Assembly (NCBI GenBank): GCA_002331045.1
Contig: DCYK01000035.1
Location: 11,310-43,521 of the forward strand
DNA length: 32,212 nucleotides
Direction of reading: 5' to 3'
Source: Candidatus Saccharibacteria bacterium UBA2112
GTDB lineage: Bacteria > Patescibacteriota > Saccharimonadia > Saccharimonadales > Saccharimonadaceae
In this document: positions 7,858-15,491 of the stretch, in pieces
Position numbering within the stretch: position 1 is the stretch's first letter
Layout of the letters: each line of letters opens with the position of its first letter
Translations under genes and position numbers: made by a program
Notes under the pieces: generated by a model
Seen by the model: only the letters and a program-made list of their open reading frames with translations
Told to the model about the DNA's origin: nothing
Database searches by the model: none

Positions 7858-8718
7858 ATGAGTAAGACGTTCACGGTCAAGCAGTTTAACGAGCGATTTC
7901 AAGACGATGCTACCTGCCTTGATTACATGTTCGATCAAGCGTACGGTAATCTCTCTGCCTGCACCAACTGTGGCGTCATCAACCCTAGCTACTACCGTGT
8001 CCGTAGCCGCAAGTGCTACGAATGTAAAGATTGCGGCTACCAGATTCATCCACTGGCTGGCACCATCTTCCATAAGTCCTCAACCTCACTCCGCGATTGG
8101 TTCTACGTCATCTACTTGTTCTCAGTTGCCAAAAACGGTGTCTCGGCCAAAGAGCTTGAGCGCCACTTAGGGGTCACGTACAAAACAGCCTGGCGCATGG
8201 CAAAGCATGTCCGCGCCCTCATGCTCCAAGACAGCAATCCTTTGTCTGGCGTGATTGAAACAGACGAAACATATATCGGCGGCCGCGAACGCGGCAAGAA
8301 TGTCACGACGCAAAATAAAGCGGTCGTGTTCGGTATGGTTGAACGAGACGGCAACGTCAAAGCCGAACATGTGCCAACAGCTGGTGCCCGTGTCCTGTTG
8401 CCGCGCATTCATAACGGCGTCCAAATCGGCTCAATCGTCTACAGCGATCAAGCTCGCGTCTACCAAACACTGCATCGCATCGGCTACTATCATGACAGTG
8501 TTAATCATAGTATTGGTGAGTATAGTCGTGGATTAGTACATACAAATACTATCGAAGGCTTCTGGTCGCAGCTCAAACGCTCTATTGATGGGACGTATCA
8601 CTGCGTGAGCGCGAAGTATCTTCAGTTGTATCTGAATGAGTTTGTGTATCGCTATAATCATCGGAAGACTCCGGTATTTCCGGTATTGATTGAGGCGGCT
8701 GCGCGGCGCGCGCGATAG
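7858..8718 (+). CDS. IS1595-family (ISXO2-like) transposase
   Basis: The 286-aa product has the family's N-terminal zinc ribbon (C35xxC38 and C53xxC56xxC59) and the YQIHPLAGTIFHKSSTSL motif. A helix-turn-helix-like segment (VSAKELERHLGVTYKTAWRM) and the ISXO2 catalytic domain follow, with ETDETYIGG (Asp136), VYSDQARVY (Asp197) and HTNTIEGFWSQLKR (Asn230/Glu233), then GTYH and the conserved C-terminal YLNEFVYRYNHRK. All key residues are intact. The ATG follows TACACT by 6 nt. I searched the 130 bp upstream and about 300 bp downstream by eye and could not define convincing terminal inverted repeats or a target duplication, so I list only the gene. It opens the accessory island that carries the CBASS operon. 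Confidence 0.93.
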   Translation: MSKTFTVKQFNERFQDDATCLDYMFDQAYGNLSACTNCGVINPSYYRVRSRKCYECKDCGYQIHPLAGTIFHKSSTSLRDWFYVIYLFSVAKNGVSAKELERHLGVTYKTAWRMAKHVRALMLQDSNPLSGVIETDETYIGGRERGKNVTTQNKAVVFGMVERDGNVKAEHVPTAGARVLLPRIHNGVQIGSIVYSDQARVYQTLHRIGYYHDSVNHSIGEYSRGLVHTNTIEGFWSQLKRSIDGTYHCVSAKYLQLYLNEFVYRYNHRKTPVFPVLIEAAARRAR

Positions 8719-8818
8719 TATCGTCGAAGAGTTGTTCGGCATCGTCCCGCTTTTCATCATCCGGCAAGTTATCGACAAACTCTTGGCGCTCGTCATCGGA
8801 CATTGGTTTCTTATCTGG
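8582..8818 (-). CDS. Putative small acidic protein, antisense-overlapping the transposase 3' end
   Basis: A 78-aa reading frame starting MPDKKPMSDDERQEFVDNL runs on the minus strand. Its first 33 codons are outside the transposase gene and read like a real acidic helical protein. The rest is antisense to the last 137 bp of the transposase gene and is Ser/Asp/Thr-rich. The ATG at 8818 is 6 nt behind TATACT, the same leaderless signal as seen for other genes here. A longer start at 8854 is less likely because it would cover that -10. It may be a gene truncated by the IS insertion, or an IS-borne antisense ORF. Function unknown. Confidence 0.5.
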   Translation of the reverse strand, partial: PDKKPMSDDERQEFVDNLPDDEKRDDAEQLFDDTIARAAQPPQSIPEIPESSDDYSDTQTHSDTTEDTSRSRSDTSHQ

Positions 8819-9036
8819 CATATCTTTAGTATAGCGCAGGCTGAAAATAGCCATACACCGGCAATACTAAAACCCCACTATCGAAATTCTACCTTTTTAC
8901 TTTCATCCACCTCTGTTTACACTTTCTTTTTATTCCTTCTTATTTTATATATACATATAAGGCTAAAATACAGTGTAGGTGGGTGTACAGATGGTAGTTG
9001 GCAAAGTACATGAGTGGGAGATTGTGATGAGTAGTC

Positions 9037-9855
9037 GTGATAGTCAAGGAACCGAAGTATAGGAAAAAGTTAAGTAGACAGCAAGTAGATTTATTAAAAG
9101 TGATTTGCAAGTTTCGGTTTGTAACAGTACCGTTAGTAAGCGAGTGGCAAAATAAGGATAAGTCGACAATCTATGAACGACTATTAGTTCTCACGGAGCA
9201 AGGCTATCTACAAAAGACCTATGAAAAACGTTGGCGACTCTATGGCAAGCCAGCTGTCTATTCGCTCAGCGCGAAGGGTATCCGAGCTGTTCGTAACGCA
9301 GCAGACGGCCACATTGCCGAATCTATCCTGCGCAACCAATACAAGAATAGCTCTGCCAGCTTACAGCTGGTAGACCATAGTTTGGCAGTAGCCAAACTAT
9401 GTGTGCAGTTTAAGAAGCGGTTTGGCGATACGATGCAGATATTCACCAAGACCGAGCTTGCGAAGTACGATGAGTTTCTCCGACCGCTACCAGATATCTA
9501 CTTGCGCAAACGAGAACTTAAAGACGGCAGGTATCAGCACTACTGCGTAGAAATGATCGAAGCTGGAACGATGACGTGGATTATTAAAAAGCGTATCAAT
9601 GCCCACATAGAGTGGTATGAGGAGAATAATGAAGAAGGCTGGATATTTGAGGATAACTACCCGACGCTCCTATTTATCTGCGGCAATGCGAACACCGAAA
9701 AGCGCATTCATCGATTAGTGGATGATACGATATCTGACTTTGATGTTTATACGACGACAAATGAACGACTGGAATCTGACGAAAGGATATTTGGTTGCAG
9801 TATTGGGATGATGATGACAACATGGAATTCGTCACGCTGTAGCCAGCGCCCATAA
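9037..9855 (+). CDS. Replication-relaxation-like winged-helix protein, 3' end frameshifted
   Basis: The N-terminal 70 residues form a winged helix (LSRQQVDLLKVICKFRFVTVPLVSEW, then TIYERLLVLTEQGYLQ, then a YSLSAKGIRAVR wing) followed by a domain with DHSLAVAKLC and DIYL segments. This is the layout of replication-relaxation family proteins, found on plasmids and integrative elements. The GTG at 9037 is the first start after an in-frame TGA; an ATG at 9027 in another frame gives only 11 codons. The last 23 codons look unnatural, whereas a -1 shift at TTT (9790-9792) gives a tail WLQYWDDDDNMEFVTL with a stop at 9842. One base appears to have been lost there. The role is probably replication or mobilisation of the element. 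Confidence 0.65.
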   Translation: MIVKEPKYRKKLSRQQVDLLKVICKFRFVTVPLVSEWQNKDKSTIYERLLVLTEQGYLQKTYEKRWRLYGKPAVYSLSAKGIRAVRNAADGHIAESILRNQYKNSSASLQLVDHSLAVAKLCVQFKKRFGDTMQIFTKTELAKYDEFLRPLPDIYLRKRELKDGRYQHYCVEMIEAGTMTWIIKKRINAHIEWYEENNEEGWIFEDNYPTLLFICGNANTEKRIHRLVDDTISDFDVYTTTNERLESDERIFGCSIGMMMTTWNSSRCSQRP

Positions 9856-9971
9856 CAAAATATACTCTATGCTACAATAGCGATAAGCATATTATCATAT
9901 GCACAGTTACAATTTAGAGATCCTACCTAACCTGAGTAGCGCAAGTGCGTGAAAGGCACGGTAGAAAAAAT

Positions 9972-10088
9972 ACCGCAAAGTGTTCTGAACCCGTCGTTCA
10001 GGTACTTTGCGGTCGTATGGGAAACTGTACGGGGACTTCGGTCTCGCCTAGCGGCGGGTTTTGTGTATCTAGAAATACCCCGCTAGGC
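9972..10088 (+). other. Strongly structured intergenic region with three adjacent hairpins
   Basis: Three stems lie in a row in the 293-bp gap before the beta-helix gene. (1) 9972-9981 pairs with 10004-10013 (10 bp) and encloses CTGAA/TTCAG (9985-9989/9997-10001). (2) 10032-10036 pairs with 10041-10045 around a UUCG tetraloop. (3) 10046-10053 pairs with 10081-10088 and continues as GGGT/ACCC (10056-10059/10077-10080) after a 2-nt bulge. A possible -10 (TACAAT) lies near 9874 upstream, with a small palindrome GCATAT-TATC-ATATGC behind it. None of the stems has a U tract. I could not match it to a riboswitch or other RNA class. The remaining bases of this gap show nothing else. Confidence 0.6.
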
Positions 10089-10148
10089 ATAAGCAATTCA
10101 AAATGGTACACTAAGCGCAGACATGCAAGGGGTGAAATAGAAATAATT

Positions 10149-12539
10149 ATGGCACGACTACCAATACCAGGCAAAGATAATGGCACCTGGGGTCAAATCC
10201 TCAATGACTATCTTTCGCAGTCCCATAAATCTGACGGCACGCTCAAAGATGATTCTGTTGGTAGTGCCCAACTCGGGGACGATGTTGTTACGAATAGTGC
10301 TATTGCACCAGATGCTATTACAGCTACAGAAATTCAAGACGGATCCATTCTAGAAGCACAACTCGACAGTGGCGTGCAAACGAAGCTTAATGCAGCTGCC
10401 CCGACATGGAGTACATTAAGTGGCAAGCCAGCAATCATTGCTGCGGGCAGTAGCGCTCAGAACGCAAGAACGGCGATTGATGCAGCAGAAGCGCCAAAAG
10501 ATACAAGCGACAATGTTTTAGATGTACAACCGACACTTGGCTGGAAATCTGTTATGGAATTTGGCGCCAAGCCCGCCACGGTTGTTACTGACGCATCAGT
10601 TTCTGCGAGCAGTACCACGGTCACATCACCGTCAGGCGGTTTCTCGTCTGCAATGAATGGGATGAAGTTCTACTTTCACAATGCAGGTCCTGTTCTGGTC
10701 TCAACTGCTTATGCCTGGGATGCACATCCGCTTGTTGGTACATTTACCTATGTCTCGTCAACCTCGGGAACGCTCTCAACTAGTGCCTCTACGACTGTTT
10801 CTGGCGGACGATTGGTAATTGGGGAGGACACGACCACTGAGTTCCAGGCAGCGTTGGATTCGGGTGCTGAGCGAGTTCATATTCCGCCGAATGCCAGTTT
10901 TATCGTGAATGAGCTGCGCCTACCGACCAAAACTGAACTCTCAGGCTCAAACCGCGATACCTCACGGCTTTACTCAACAACACCGAAAGCAAACGTCATC
11001 GTCGCCAACCTTACGACAGATTCTGCTGTAAGGGATCTATCTATTTACGGGAATGGGTTCGGTGCACAACCCCCTAACACGTTCCCGGGCGAAGGTGTTG
11101 CACCTAATCTTGATGATTCAGGATGTGGCCTTGTTTTTGCGCACTGTAAACGTGCAACGGCAAGCGATGTCTTAGTGTGGTTTTGTGGAGGTGACGGCGT
11201 CACGACCGACCGCAATGGTATAGCGGGCATATATCTTACCTTTGGTTGTACCGACTCTAACGTTACTCGCTGTCGTACATTATATTGTCGTAACGGCATT
11301 AATGAGGACGCCTATTTTAATAGCAGCAGTCCTACGTATCAGGCATATTGCACACCAACAGATAATACATATGCCGACAATATTACGAGTTATTGCCGAT
11401 TCGGTATTGCGATTGACTCTGCATCATTATCTAGGGGCGCATCAATTACCAATCACGTCTCCAATTACAATGTCATTTATGGTATAGATGTTCACTCATC
11501 GAAATACGTAACAATTATTAGTCCAAGATGTTCATATAACGGCGTAGGTTATACGGCACCTGGAATCCAGATATATGGCGACAGTACATCAGTAACATGT
11601 GATCACATCACTATTATTGGGCCTATGTGCTTCAGTAACGGAACACATGGAATAAAAATATCCGAGTATACAAAAGACTGGAAGATTATCGGTGGTATGT
11701 GTGCTCGCAATTTCCGTCATGGTATCTACTGTAATACGCAGGCGAATGATGGATTTATCCTTGGGACATCTTGTCGTCGTAACGGACAAGGTTCAGACAG
11801 TCCGGGAACGTATGACGGCGTACGCATCACATCATGCGAACGCGTACATGTACTAGTGAATAGTTTTGATGATGCAGCAGATTACTCTCAAACACCCATG
11901 CAAAACTGGGGTGTGCGAGTAGACGGTTCGTCTGACTATATTACCGTCGATGATGCAAGTAAATTTAGAGGCAATCTATTAGGCGAGGTATTACTTACCG
12001 GCACAAACAGTCGTCGCGGTGCCCGAACGAGGGCTCAAATATTAGCAGAAGCTCAGGGGTTGAAAGGTGAAACATTCTCACGCATGATAGCGGCTGGTGG
12101 GTTTACCCCTAATCCTGGTGATCAGCGTGCGACACTTGTTCCTTTTGTCGCTGGTGATCTCGTCACGAATCTTCATGTACAGGTACTCGTCGCTGGTTCT
12201 AGTACAACACTTGTGAAGCTAGGGATTTGGGATTCATCAGGAACTTTACTCGGTTCAACAGCAAATATTTCCTCTACGATTAACGGAGGCATAGGAGTTG
12301 TTTCTGCGGCGTTGTCGTCAGTAGTAACAATATCTTCCACAGGAGGTTACTACATTGGTTTCGTCACAGTTGGCGGTACCTCCCCAACGCTATTGCGTGG
12401 TACGGCGGGCATAAACGGGTATGTCGCCCAGGCGGTTGGCTCAGCCTTATCTCCAAGTCTTGGAAATTCATCCAAAACCGATATAGGTTCGATGGCGTTA
12501 ACTGGCTCAGGTAATGCACCTTGGCTCGGTTGGTCTTAG
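10149..12539 (+). CDS. Right-handed parallel beta-helix protein (tail-spike/pectate-lyase-like), 796 aa
   Basis: I take the ATG at 10149 (MARLPIPGKDNGTWGQILNDYLSQ), preceded by AAGGGG about 16 nt upstream; the frame is open to 9945 but that part crosses the hairpins and reads poorly. Residues 1-150 hold a WG-x-x-LNDYL leader and a DGS/T-A-x-L repeat zone like phage tail-fibre shafts (SVGSAQLGDD, ITATEIQDGS, ILEAQLDSGVQTKLN). Then comes a TEFQAALDSGAERVHIPPNASF start of a pectate-lyase-like coil and many short N/G/S-rich coils (such as NGINEDAYF, RFGIAIDSASL and HGIKISEY). The C-terminal 110 residues look like a beta-sandwich cap. There is no signal peptide. Such proteins bind or cleave glycans; a tail-like or surface adhesion role is inferred. 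It is convergent with the CBASS operon. Confidence 0.75.
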   Translation: MARLPIPGKDNGTWGQILNDYLSQSHKSDGTLKDDSVGSAQLGDDVVTNSAIAPDAITATEIQDGSILEAQLDSGVQTKLNAAAPTWSTLSGKPAIIAAGSSAQNARTAIDAAEAPKDTSDNVLDVQPTLGWKSVMEFGAKPATVVTDASVSASSTTVTSPSGGFSSAMNGMKFYFHNAGPVLVSTAYAWDAHPLVGTFTYVSSTSGTLSTSASTTVSGGRLVIGEDTTTEFQAALDSGAERVHIPPNASFIVNELRLPTKTELSGSNRDTSRLYSTTPKANVIVANLTTDSAVRDLSIYGNGFGAQPPNTFPGEGVAPNLDDSGCGLVFAHCKRATASDVLVWFCGGDGVTTDRNGIAGIYLTFGCTDSNVTRCRTLYCRNGINEDAYFNSSSPTYQAYCTPTDNTYADNITSYCRFGIAIDSASLSRGASITNHVSNYNVIYGIDVHSSKYVTIISPRCSYNGVGYTAPGIQIYGDSTSVTCDHITIIGPMCFSNGTHGIKISEYTKDWKIIGGMCARNFRHGIYCNTQANDGFILGTSCRRNGQGSDSPGTYDGVRITSCERVHVLVNSFDDAADYSQTPMQNWGVRVDGSSDYITVDDASKFRGNLLGEVLLTGTNSRRGARTRAQILAEAQGLKGETFSRMIAAGGFTPNPGDQRATLVPFVAGDLVTNLHVQVLVAGSSTTLVKLGIWDSSGTLLGSTANISSTINGGIGVVSAALSSVVTISSTGGYYIGFVTVGGTSPTLLRGTAGINGYVAQAVGSALSPSLGNSSKTDIGSMALTGSGNAPWLGWS

Positions 12540-12578
12540 GGCATAAACCTGATCTAAATATAATCTCCCAACTATTAG

Positions 12579-13733
12579 CTATTCGTTGTTTAGTCCCTCC
12601 GGTAAGGTACTGAAGTACTCCATAACTAATTCATTATAACGAAAGAATGAAAACAAAAGATCCTTTACCACCTTAAGTTCCATTTCGCCGTCAAGACGGA
12701 ACAACTTTTTTCGTTTGTAGGTGCTTGCGTATCGCTCGCTATCTTTTTGCTTCCAGTCGTATTTGATCCTTTTTGCATGCTGCTCTTTAGTGTATATAAG
12801 TACAGAGCAATCCAAGTGACGGAAGGTCTGATTTTCTTGATTCCATATAAAGTGCGCAAATCTGTGAAGAACATAATCATGACCACTACTCTTTCTCGAA
12901 TCGGTAGGGACAATCTCTTCGATTTGAAACTCTTTTTCGTTATTAGAGTAGTTTGAGACGTACGTAACTGTTTTTATAAGTGGAAATGTGAAATCAAGTA
13001 CGCCGTTAGTATCATTACGCCCGTGAACGGTAACTCCTGAAAAATTACGATCATTGAGAGATGTAGTATCAAAGTACTGGCCATACCAGTAATCAAATTC
13101 AACTGTTTGGTCAAGCATGTTTGGCGTGGCATGAAGAATTGGATCAAGCGCGAGCTTTAGCGTGACGCTTTTTGATTGTTGTAGATGACGTAGAATCGCT
13201 GGTGTATCAACAAAGCGAGCATTGAAAAAACGTCGAAGGAATGGGTGGTAAAAAATAAGGGTGTCGTTAAAAATGATACCTTGATTCTCAAGTCTATATT
13301 GCTCATCAATAGTAATGAGTCCGTAGCGATCTTGGTCAAACTGATATGGTAGTTCAAGCGTATCGTTATGTTCGCTGTAGAAATCTATACCTGGCCGTGC
13401 TGAACCCGCATCAAGAGCAATCATACCACTGATAAGTCTTGCGCGATCTGCATTGCTAACGGGAATGACAAGATTAAGATCAGGCACCATATTAAGTAGT
13501 TCTTTGACGGAAGTTTTTGTTATCGCCTGGTCATATAAAGTAAAGAGCTCGTCGTAAGGTTGCTTGATATGGGGTGCCCCCGCATAACGAGCCAAGTGGA
13601 GCGACCCCTGGTTATATTTACAGAGGCCGATAGCAACTAGCAAGGCGAGCTCGCTTCCTCGTTTAATGATGTCTGGATCATCTATAAACAGGTTTAGGTT
13701 AGTTGGCTTTACGGTATGTTTGTGCTGCGGCAT
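12579..13733 (-). CDS. Unknown third gene of the CBASS operon, 384 aa
   Basis: I do not recognise this family. The product has no signal peptide or membrane segment, is rich in Tyr, Phe, Asp and Asn, and alternates predicted strands and helices. Notable segments are IPVSNADRARLISGMIALDAGSARPGIDFYSEHND in the first half (split here as one acidic, possibly catalytic-looking loop), FDYWYGQYFD, and a basic C-terminal third (AKRIKYDWKQKDSERYASTYKRKK). The ATG at 13733 lies 35 nt inside the end of the Cap15 gene, so it is translated with it, and no other gene follows. Position in the operon suggests an accessory or second effector of the CBASS. It could also be an unrelated passenger. Confidence 0.7.
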   Translation of the reverse strand: MPQHKHTVKPTNLNLFIDDPDIIKRGSELALLVAIGLCKYNQGSLHLARYAGAPHIKQPYDELFTLYDQAITKTSVKELLNMVPDLNLVIPVSNADRARLISGMIALDAGSARPGIDFYSEHNDTLELPYQFDQDRYGLITIDEQYRLENQGIIFNDTLIFYHPFLRRFFNARFVDTPAILRHLQQSKSVTLKLALDPILHATPNMLDQTVEFDYWYGQYFDTTSLNDRNFSGVTVHGRNDTNGVLDFTFPLIKTVTYVSNYSNNEKEFQIEEIVPTDSRKSSGHDYVLHRFAHFIWNQENQTFRHLDCSVLIYTKEQHAKRIKYDWKQKDSERYASTYKRKKLFRLDGEMELKVVKDLLFSFFRYNELVMEYFSTLPEGLNNE

Positions 13734-14328
13734 CTTCGTATGACTCCGATAGTTTTGGCGAATAGTCAGTCAGCTGTATTGTGCCACTACCTCCGCGATC
13801 TGTGTAATAGCTGCCCGAAAGTGATTTAGCCGATATGCCGATAATGTTGAGTATAGCCGTTCCGTCATGCGGGCGATTTTTATTGCGCGACGGATGTGGC
13901 GCGTGACTGTGATATGCAAAAACGAGTCGTCTTTGGTTAGGAAGTGGACGGTCGATACTCGCAGTGAGCGAGTAAGATTCCGAAGTGCTTACGAAACCAC
14001 GTATTGTCAGTAGCGAATACGTCTGATCAACAGAAAGATAAAAGTCAATTGAACCTGGGTTTCCTTTGGCGTCCTTCGTATACTCGAGCACCCCTTTCCA
14101 CGTTCCCCGTATTACCGGCCTACCTGTATTTTCGGCCAATTTGCGAATGAGCGGCCATCTCCATACCGATCGGTCATAAATGAGAAGCAGTAGAATGACA
14201 GCACCGCTAACGCCGGATATCCACCGTATGCCGTTTTCATCGAGTGAATCACCGGTAATAAGAGAAATGCCTAGCATGATGGCGGCAAACAAAGCAATGG
14301 TAATGCGAGCCCAATTCTTTGTCGGCAT
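13699..14328 (-). CDS. cap15: Cap15-like CBASS effector (two TM helices plus beta-barrel)
   Basis: The 209-aa product begins with two membrane helices (about 7-25 and 35-52), a short basic linker, then a small beta-rich domain. The domain has the signature RGTWKGVLEY (74-83), an SVDQTYSLLTIRGFVSTSES strand pair (99-118), LVFAYHSHAPHP (135-146), HDGTAIL (154-160) and LSGSYYTDRGGSGTIQL (170-186). This is the layout of the SMODS-associated 2TM beta-strand-rich effectors (Cap15). In the known family the barrel binds the cyclic nucleotide made by the CD-NTase and the protein disrupts the inner membrane, killing the infected cell. Its ATG overlaps the CD-NTase stop as TAATG, so translation is coupled. 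Binding residues are not assigned here. Confidence 0.82.
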   Translation of the reverse strand: MPTKNWARITIALFAAIMLGISLITGDSLDENGIRWISGVSGAVILLLLIYDRSVWRWPLIRKLAENTGRPVIRGTWKGVLEYTKDAKGNPGSIDFYLSVDQTYSLLTIRGFVSTSESYSLTASIDRPLPNQRRLVFAYHSHAPHPSRNKNRPHDGTAILNIIGISAKSLSGSYYTDRGGSGTIQLTDYSPKLSESYEDAAAQTYRKAN

Positions 14329-15221
14329 TATGTTACTACCTCGAATGCTGTTTCGACAAAGTTAGTTACGTCTTTCTTTGACCATCGTTGATGACTGCCA
14401 AATAAGTATTTCTGATGACTAACCTCAAGCCAACGCAGGTGATCGGCAGGTTCTGCTGTGTTATTTGCATAGCCCCACATATAAACAAGAGCGTCCATGA
14501 CAATTTGTCGCCATGTCTTGTTATCGCTATACACCCCATCGGGGACATTATAGGCGAGGCACTCAATGAGGAATGACGGAAACTCGCCTATGATACCGTC
14601 AGCAACGAGCCTGTTCTCTAGATTTTTGATAATCCGTACAGTACGCTTGTAACGCCGACCGGTACGGTTGTTCTTTGCGACACCGTTATCAAGGTGCTGG
14701 TCGGGATAGTTGAAATGTCTATTACCGTCAGGTCGGTCTAAAATCAACTCGATGCCTTCGACATGGTGGGTCGGACTCATGTACCAATATCGGGAACTCG
14801 GAATGATATCGGCATTGATGATGCGATCTGAGCCGCGTAGCCGGAATACTTTGTTGCCACTGCCGTCTACGTTACCGTTACCAAATTCGCTACGCATTGC
14901 TTGACCCACTGCAGCCTTAAAATCCGAAGTGCTTATTCCCGTGTATGGGCTCAGGCCACTATGGGCGAAGGTCGCCCCGCTGTGGAAATGAAGAGATATA
15001 AGTCCCTGGTTGACAATTGCTACATCAATATCTGAATCGCGTCGAACATTCGTATTGTTTTTGAACGAGCCCTTCGGCAATATGCGAATATTCATCGGGG
15101 CAAGAACTGGATGGTTATTGATTGCGCGACGAATCGCAGCTTCCGTATCAGCCGCAAGCTTTTCTTCGTTGCCAAATGCCGGCCTTGTCCATGCGGCCAA
15201 CTGATCGTCTGACACCTTCAC
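14328..15221 (-). CDS. cdnX: CBASS nucleotidyltransferase (CD-NTase, SMODS domain)
   Basis: The 297-aa product has the CD-NTase core: the GS motif GSFKNNTNVRRDSDIDVAIV with Gly51-Ser52 and the metal-binding Asp64 and Asp66 (51-70), the third acidic residue Asp138 in INADIIPS, and the nucleobase-side segment NYPDQHLDNGVAKNNRTGRRYKRTVRIIKNLEN (cut here into its key P-H-N and KN-T-R-K residues). The C-terminal helical part has FPSFLIECLAYNVPD. These enzymes make cyclic di- or trinucleotides on phage infection; the exact product and clade cannot be read by eye, and the symbol is a placeholder for an unassigned clade. The start is GTG at 15221 with AGGGA upstream. Its -10 is 25 nt upstream, next to a CIRCE operator shared with the groES side. 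Confidence 0.9.
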   Translation of the reverse strand: MKVSDDQLAAWTRPAFGNEEKLAADTEAAIRRAINNHPVLAPMNIRILPKGSFKNNTNVRRDSDIDVAIVNQGLISLHFHSGATFAHSGLSPYTGISTSDFKAAVGQAMRSEFGNGNVDGSGNKVFRLRGSDRIINADIIPSSRYWYMSPTHHVEGIELILDRPDGNRHFNYPDQHLDNGVAKNNRTGRRYKRTVRIIKNLENRLVADGIIGEFPSFLIECLAYNVPDGVYSDNKTWRQIVMDALVYMWGYANNTAEPADHLRWLEVSHQKYLFGSHQRWSKKDVTNFVETAFEVVT

Positions 15222-15246
15222 GCTAGTCGTTCCCTATCATAATAAT

Positions 15247-15252
15247 ATTATA
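15247..15252 (-). promoter_or_regulatory. CBASS operon promoter (extended -10)
   Basis: On the minus strand the bases read TGGTATAAT, an extended -10 with a perfect TATAAT at 15252-15247, about 25 nt before the GTG of the CD-NTase gene. The -35 region for any normal spacing (15 to 17 nt) falls at roughly 15268-15275 and therefore inside the CIRCE element at 15261-15287; a TTGAGA lies there at 15-nt spacing. Confidence 0.65.
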
Positions 15253-15260
15253 CCATACAG

Positions 15261-15287
15261 TTGGCACTCTCAATGCTAAAGTGCTAA
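15261..15287. promoter_or_regulatory. CIRCE operator, distal copy (HrcA site) next to the CBASS promoter
   Basis: TTGGCACTC (15261-15269), a 9-nt spacer and AAGTGCTAA (15279-15287) match the CIRCE consensus TTAGCACTC-N9-GAGTGCTAA with two deviations. HrcA, the heat-shock repressor, binds such sites. It lies 40 nt upstream of the CD-NTase start codon and about 200 nt upstream of groES. Confidence 0.82.
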
Positions 15288-15401
15288 CTAACATCGTTTA
15301 GTATGGTAGGGTGTGTGCAATCTAAGTAGCGTGAGGGAATGTATATGTTGCTCTACATGTCGTAACGGTATACTCCGCTAAATCAAGAACGTAGTAGATA
15401 G

Positions 15402-15428
15402 TTAGCACTCGGCACTTGCAAGTGCTAA
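15402..15428. promoter_or_regulatory. CIRCE operator, proximal copy (HrcA site) at groES
   Basis: TTAGCACTC (15402-15410), 9-nt spacer, AAGTGCTAA (15420-15428): CIRCE consensus with a single mismatch. It overlaps the -35 of the groES promoter, the usual place for HrcA repression of groESL. No hrcA gene lies in this window. Confidence 0.92.
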
Positions 15429-15444
15429 TTTTTTTGTTTACAAT
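15416..15444 (+). promoter_or_regulatory. groESL promoter TTGCAA-17-TACAAT
   Basis: TTGCAA (15416-15421) and TACAAT (15439-15444) are 17 nt apart. The -35 lies inside the proximal CIRCE element, so HrcA binding would block RNA polymerase directly. A TATACT at about 15369 could be a second -10. Confidence 0.7.
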
Positions 15445-15491
15445 GGATAGCACAAAGTTAACGAGAGAGAAACGGAGGATCACGCATCGTT

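Noticed and set aside
7725..8960. A bounded insertion sequence with terminal inverted repeats
   Set aside because: The ACCTCTGT words at about 7839 and 8912 are direct, not inverted, and no target duplication was visible, so ends could not be set.
9972..10088. Known riboswitch classes (c-di-GMP, c-di-AMP, cobalamin, THF, TPP, fluoride) for the hairpin region
   Set aside because: The conserved core words of these classes, as I remember them, are not present.
9945..10148. 68-codon N-terminal extension of the beta-helix protein
   Set aside because: It runs through the three hairpins and its residues look random; the MARLPIPGKD start reads like a conserved leader.
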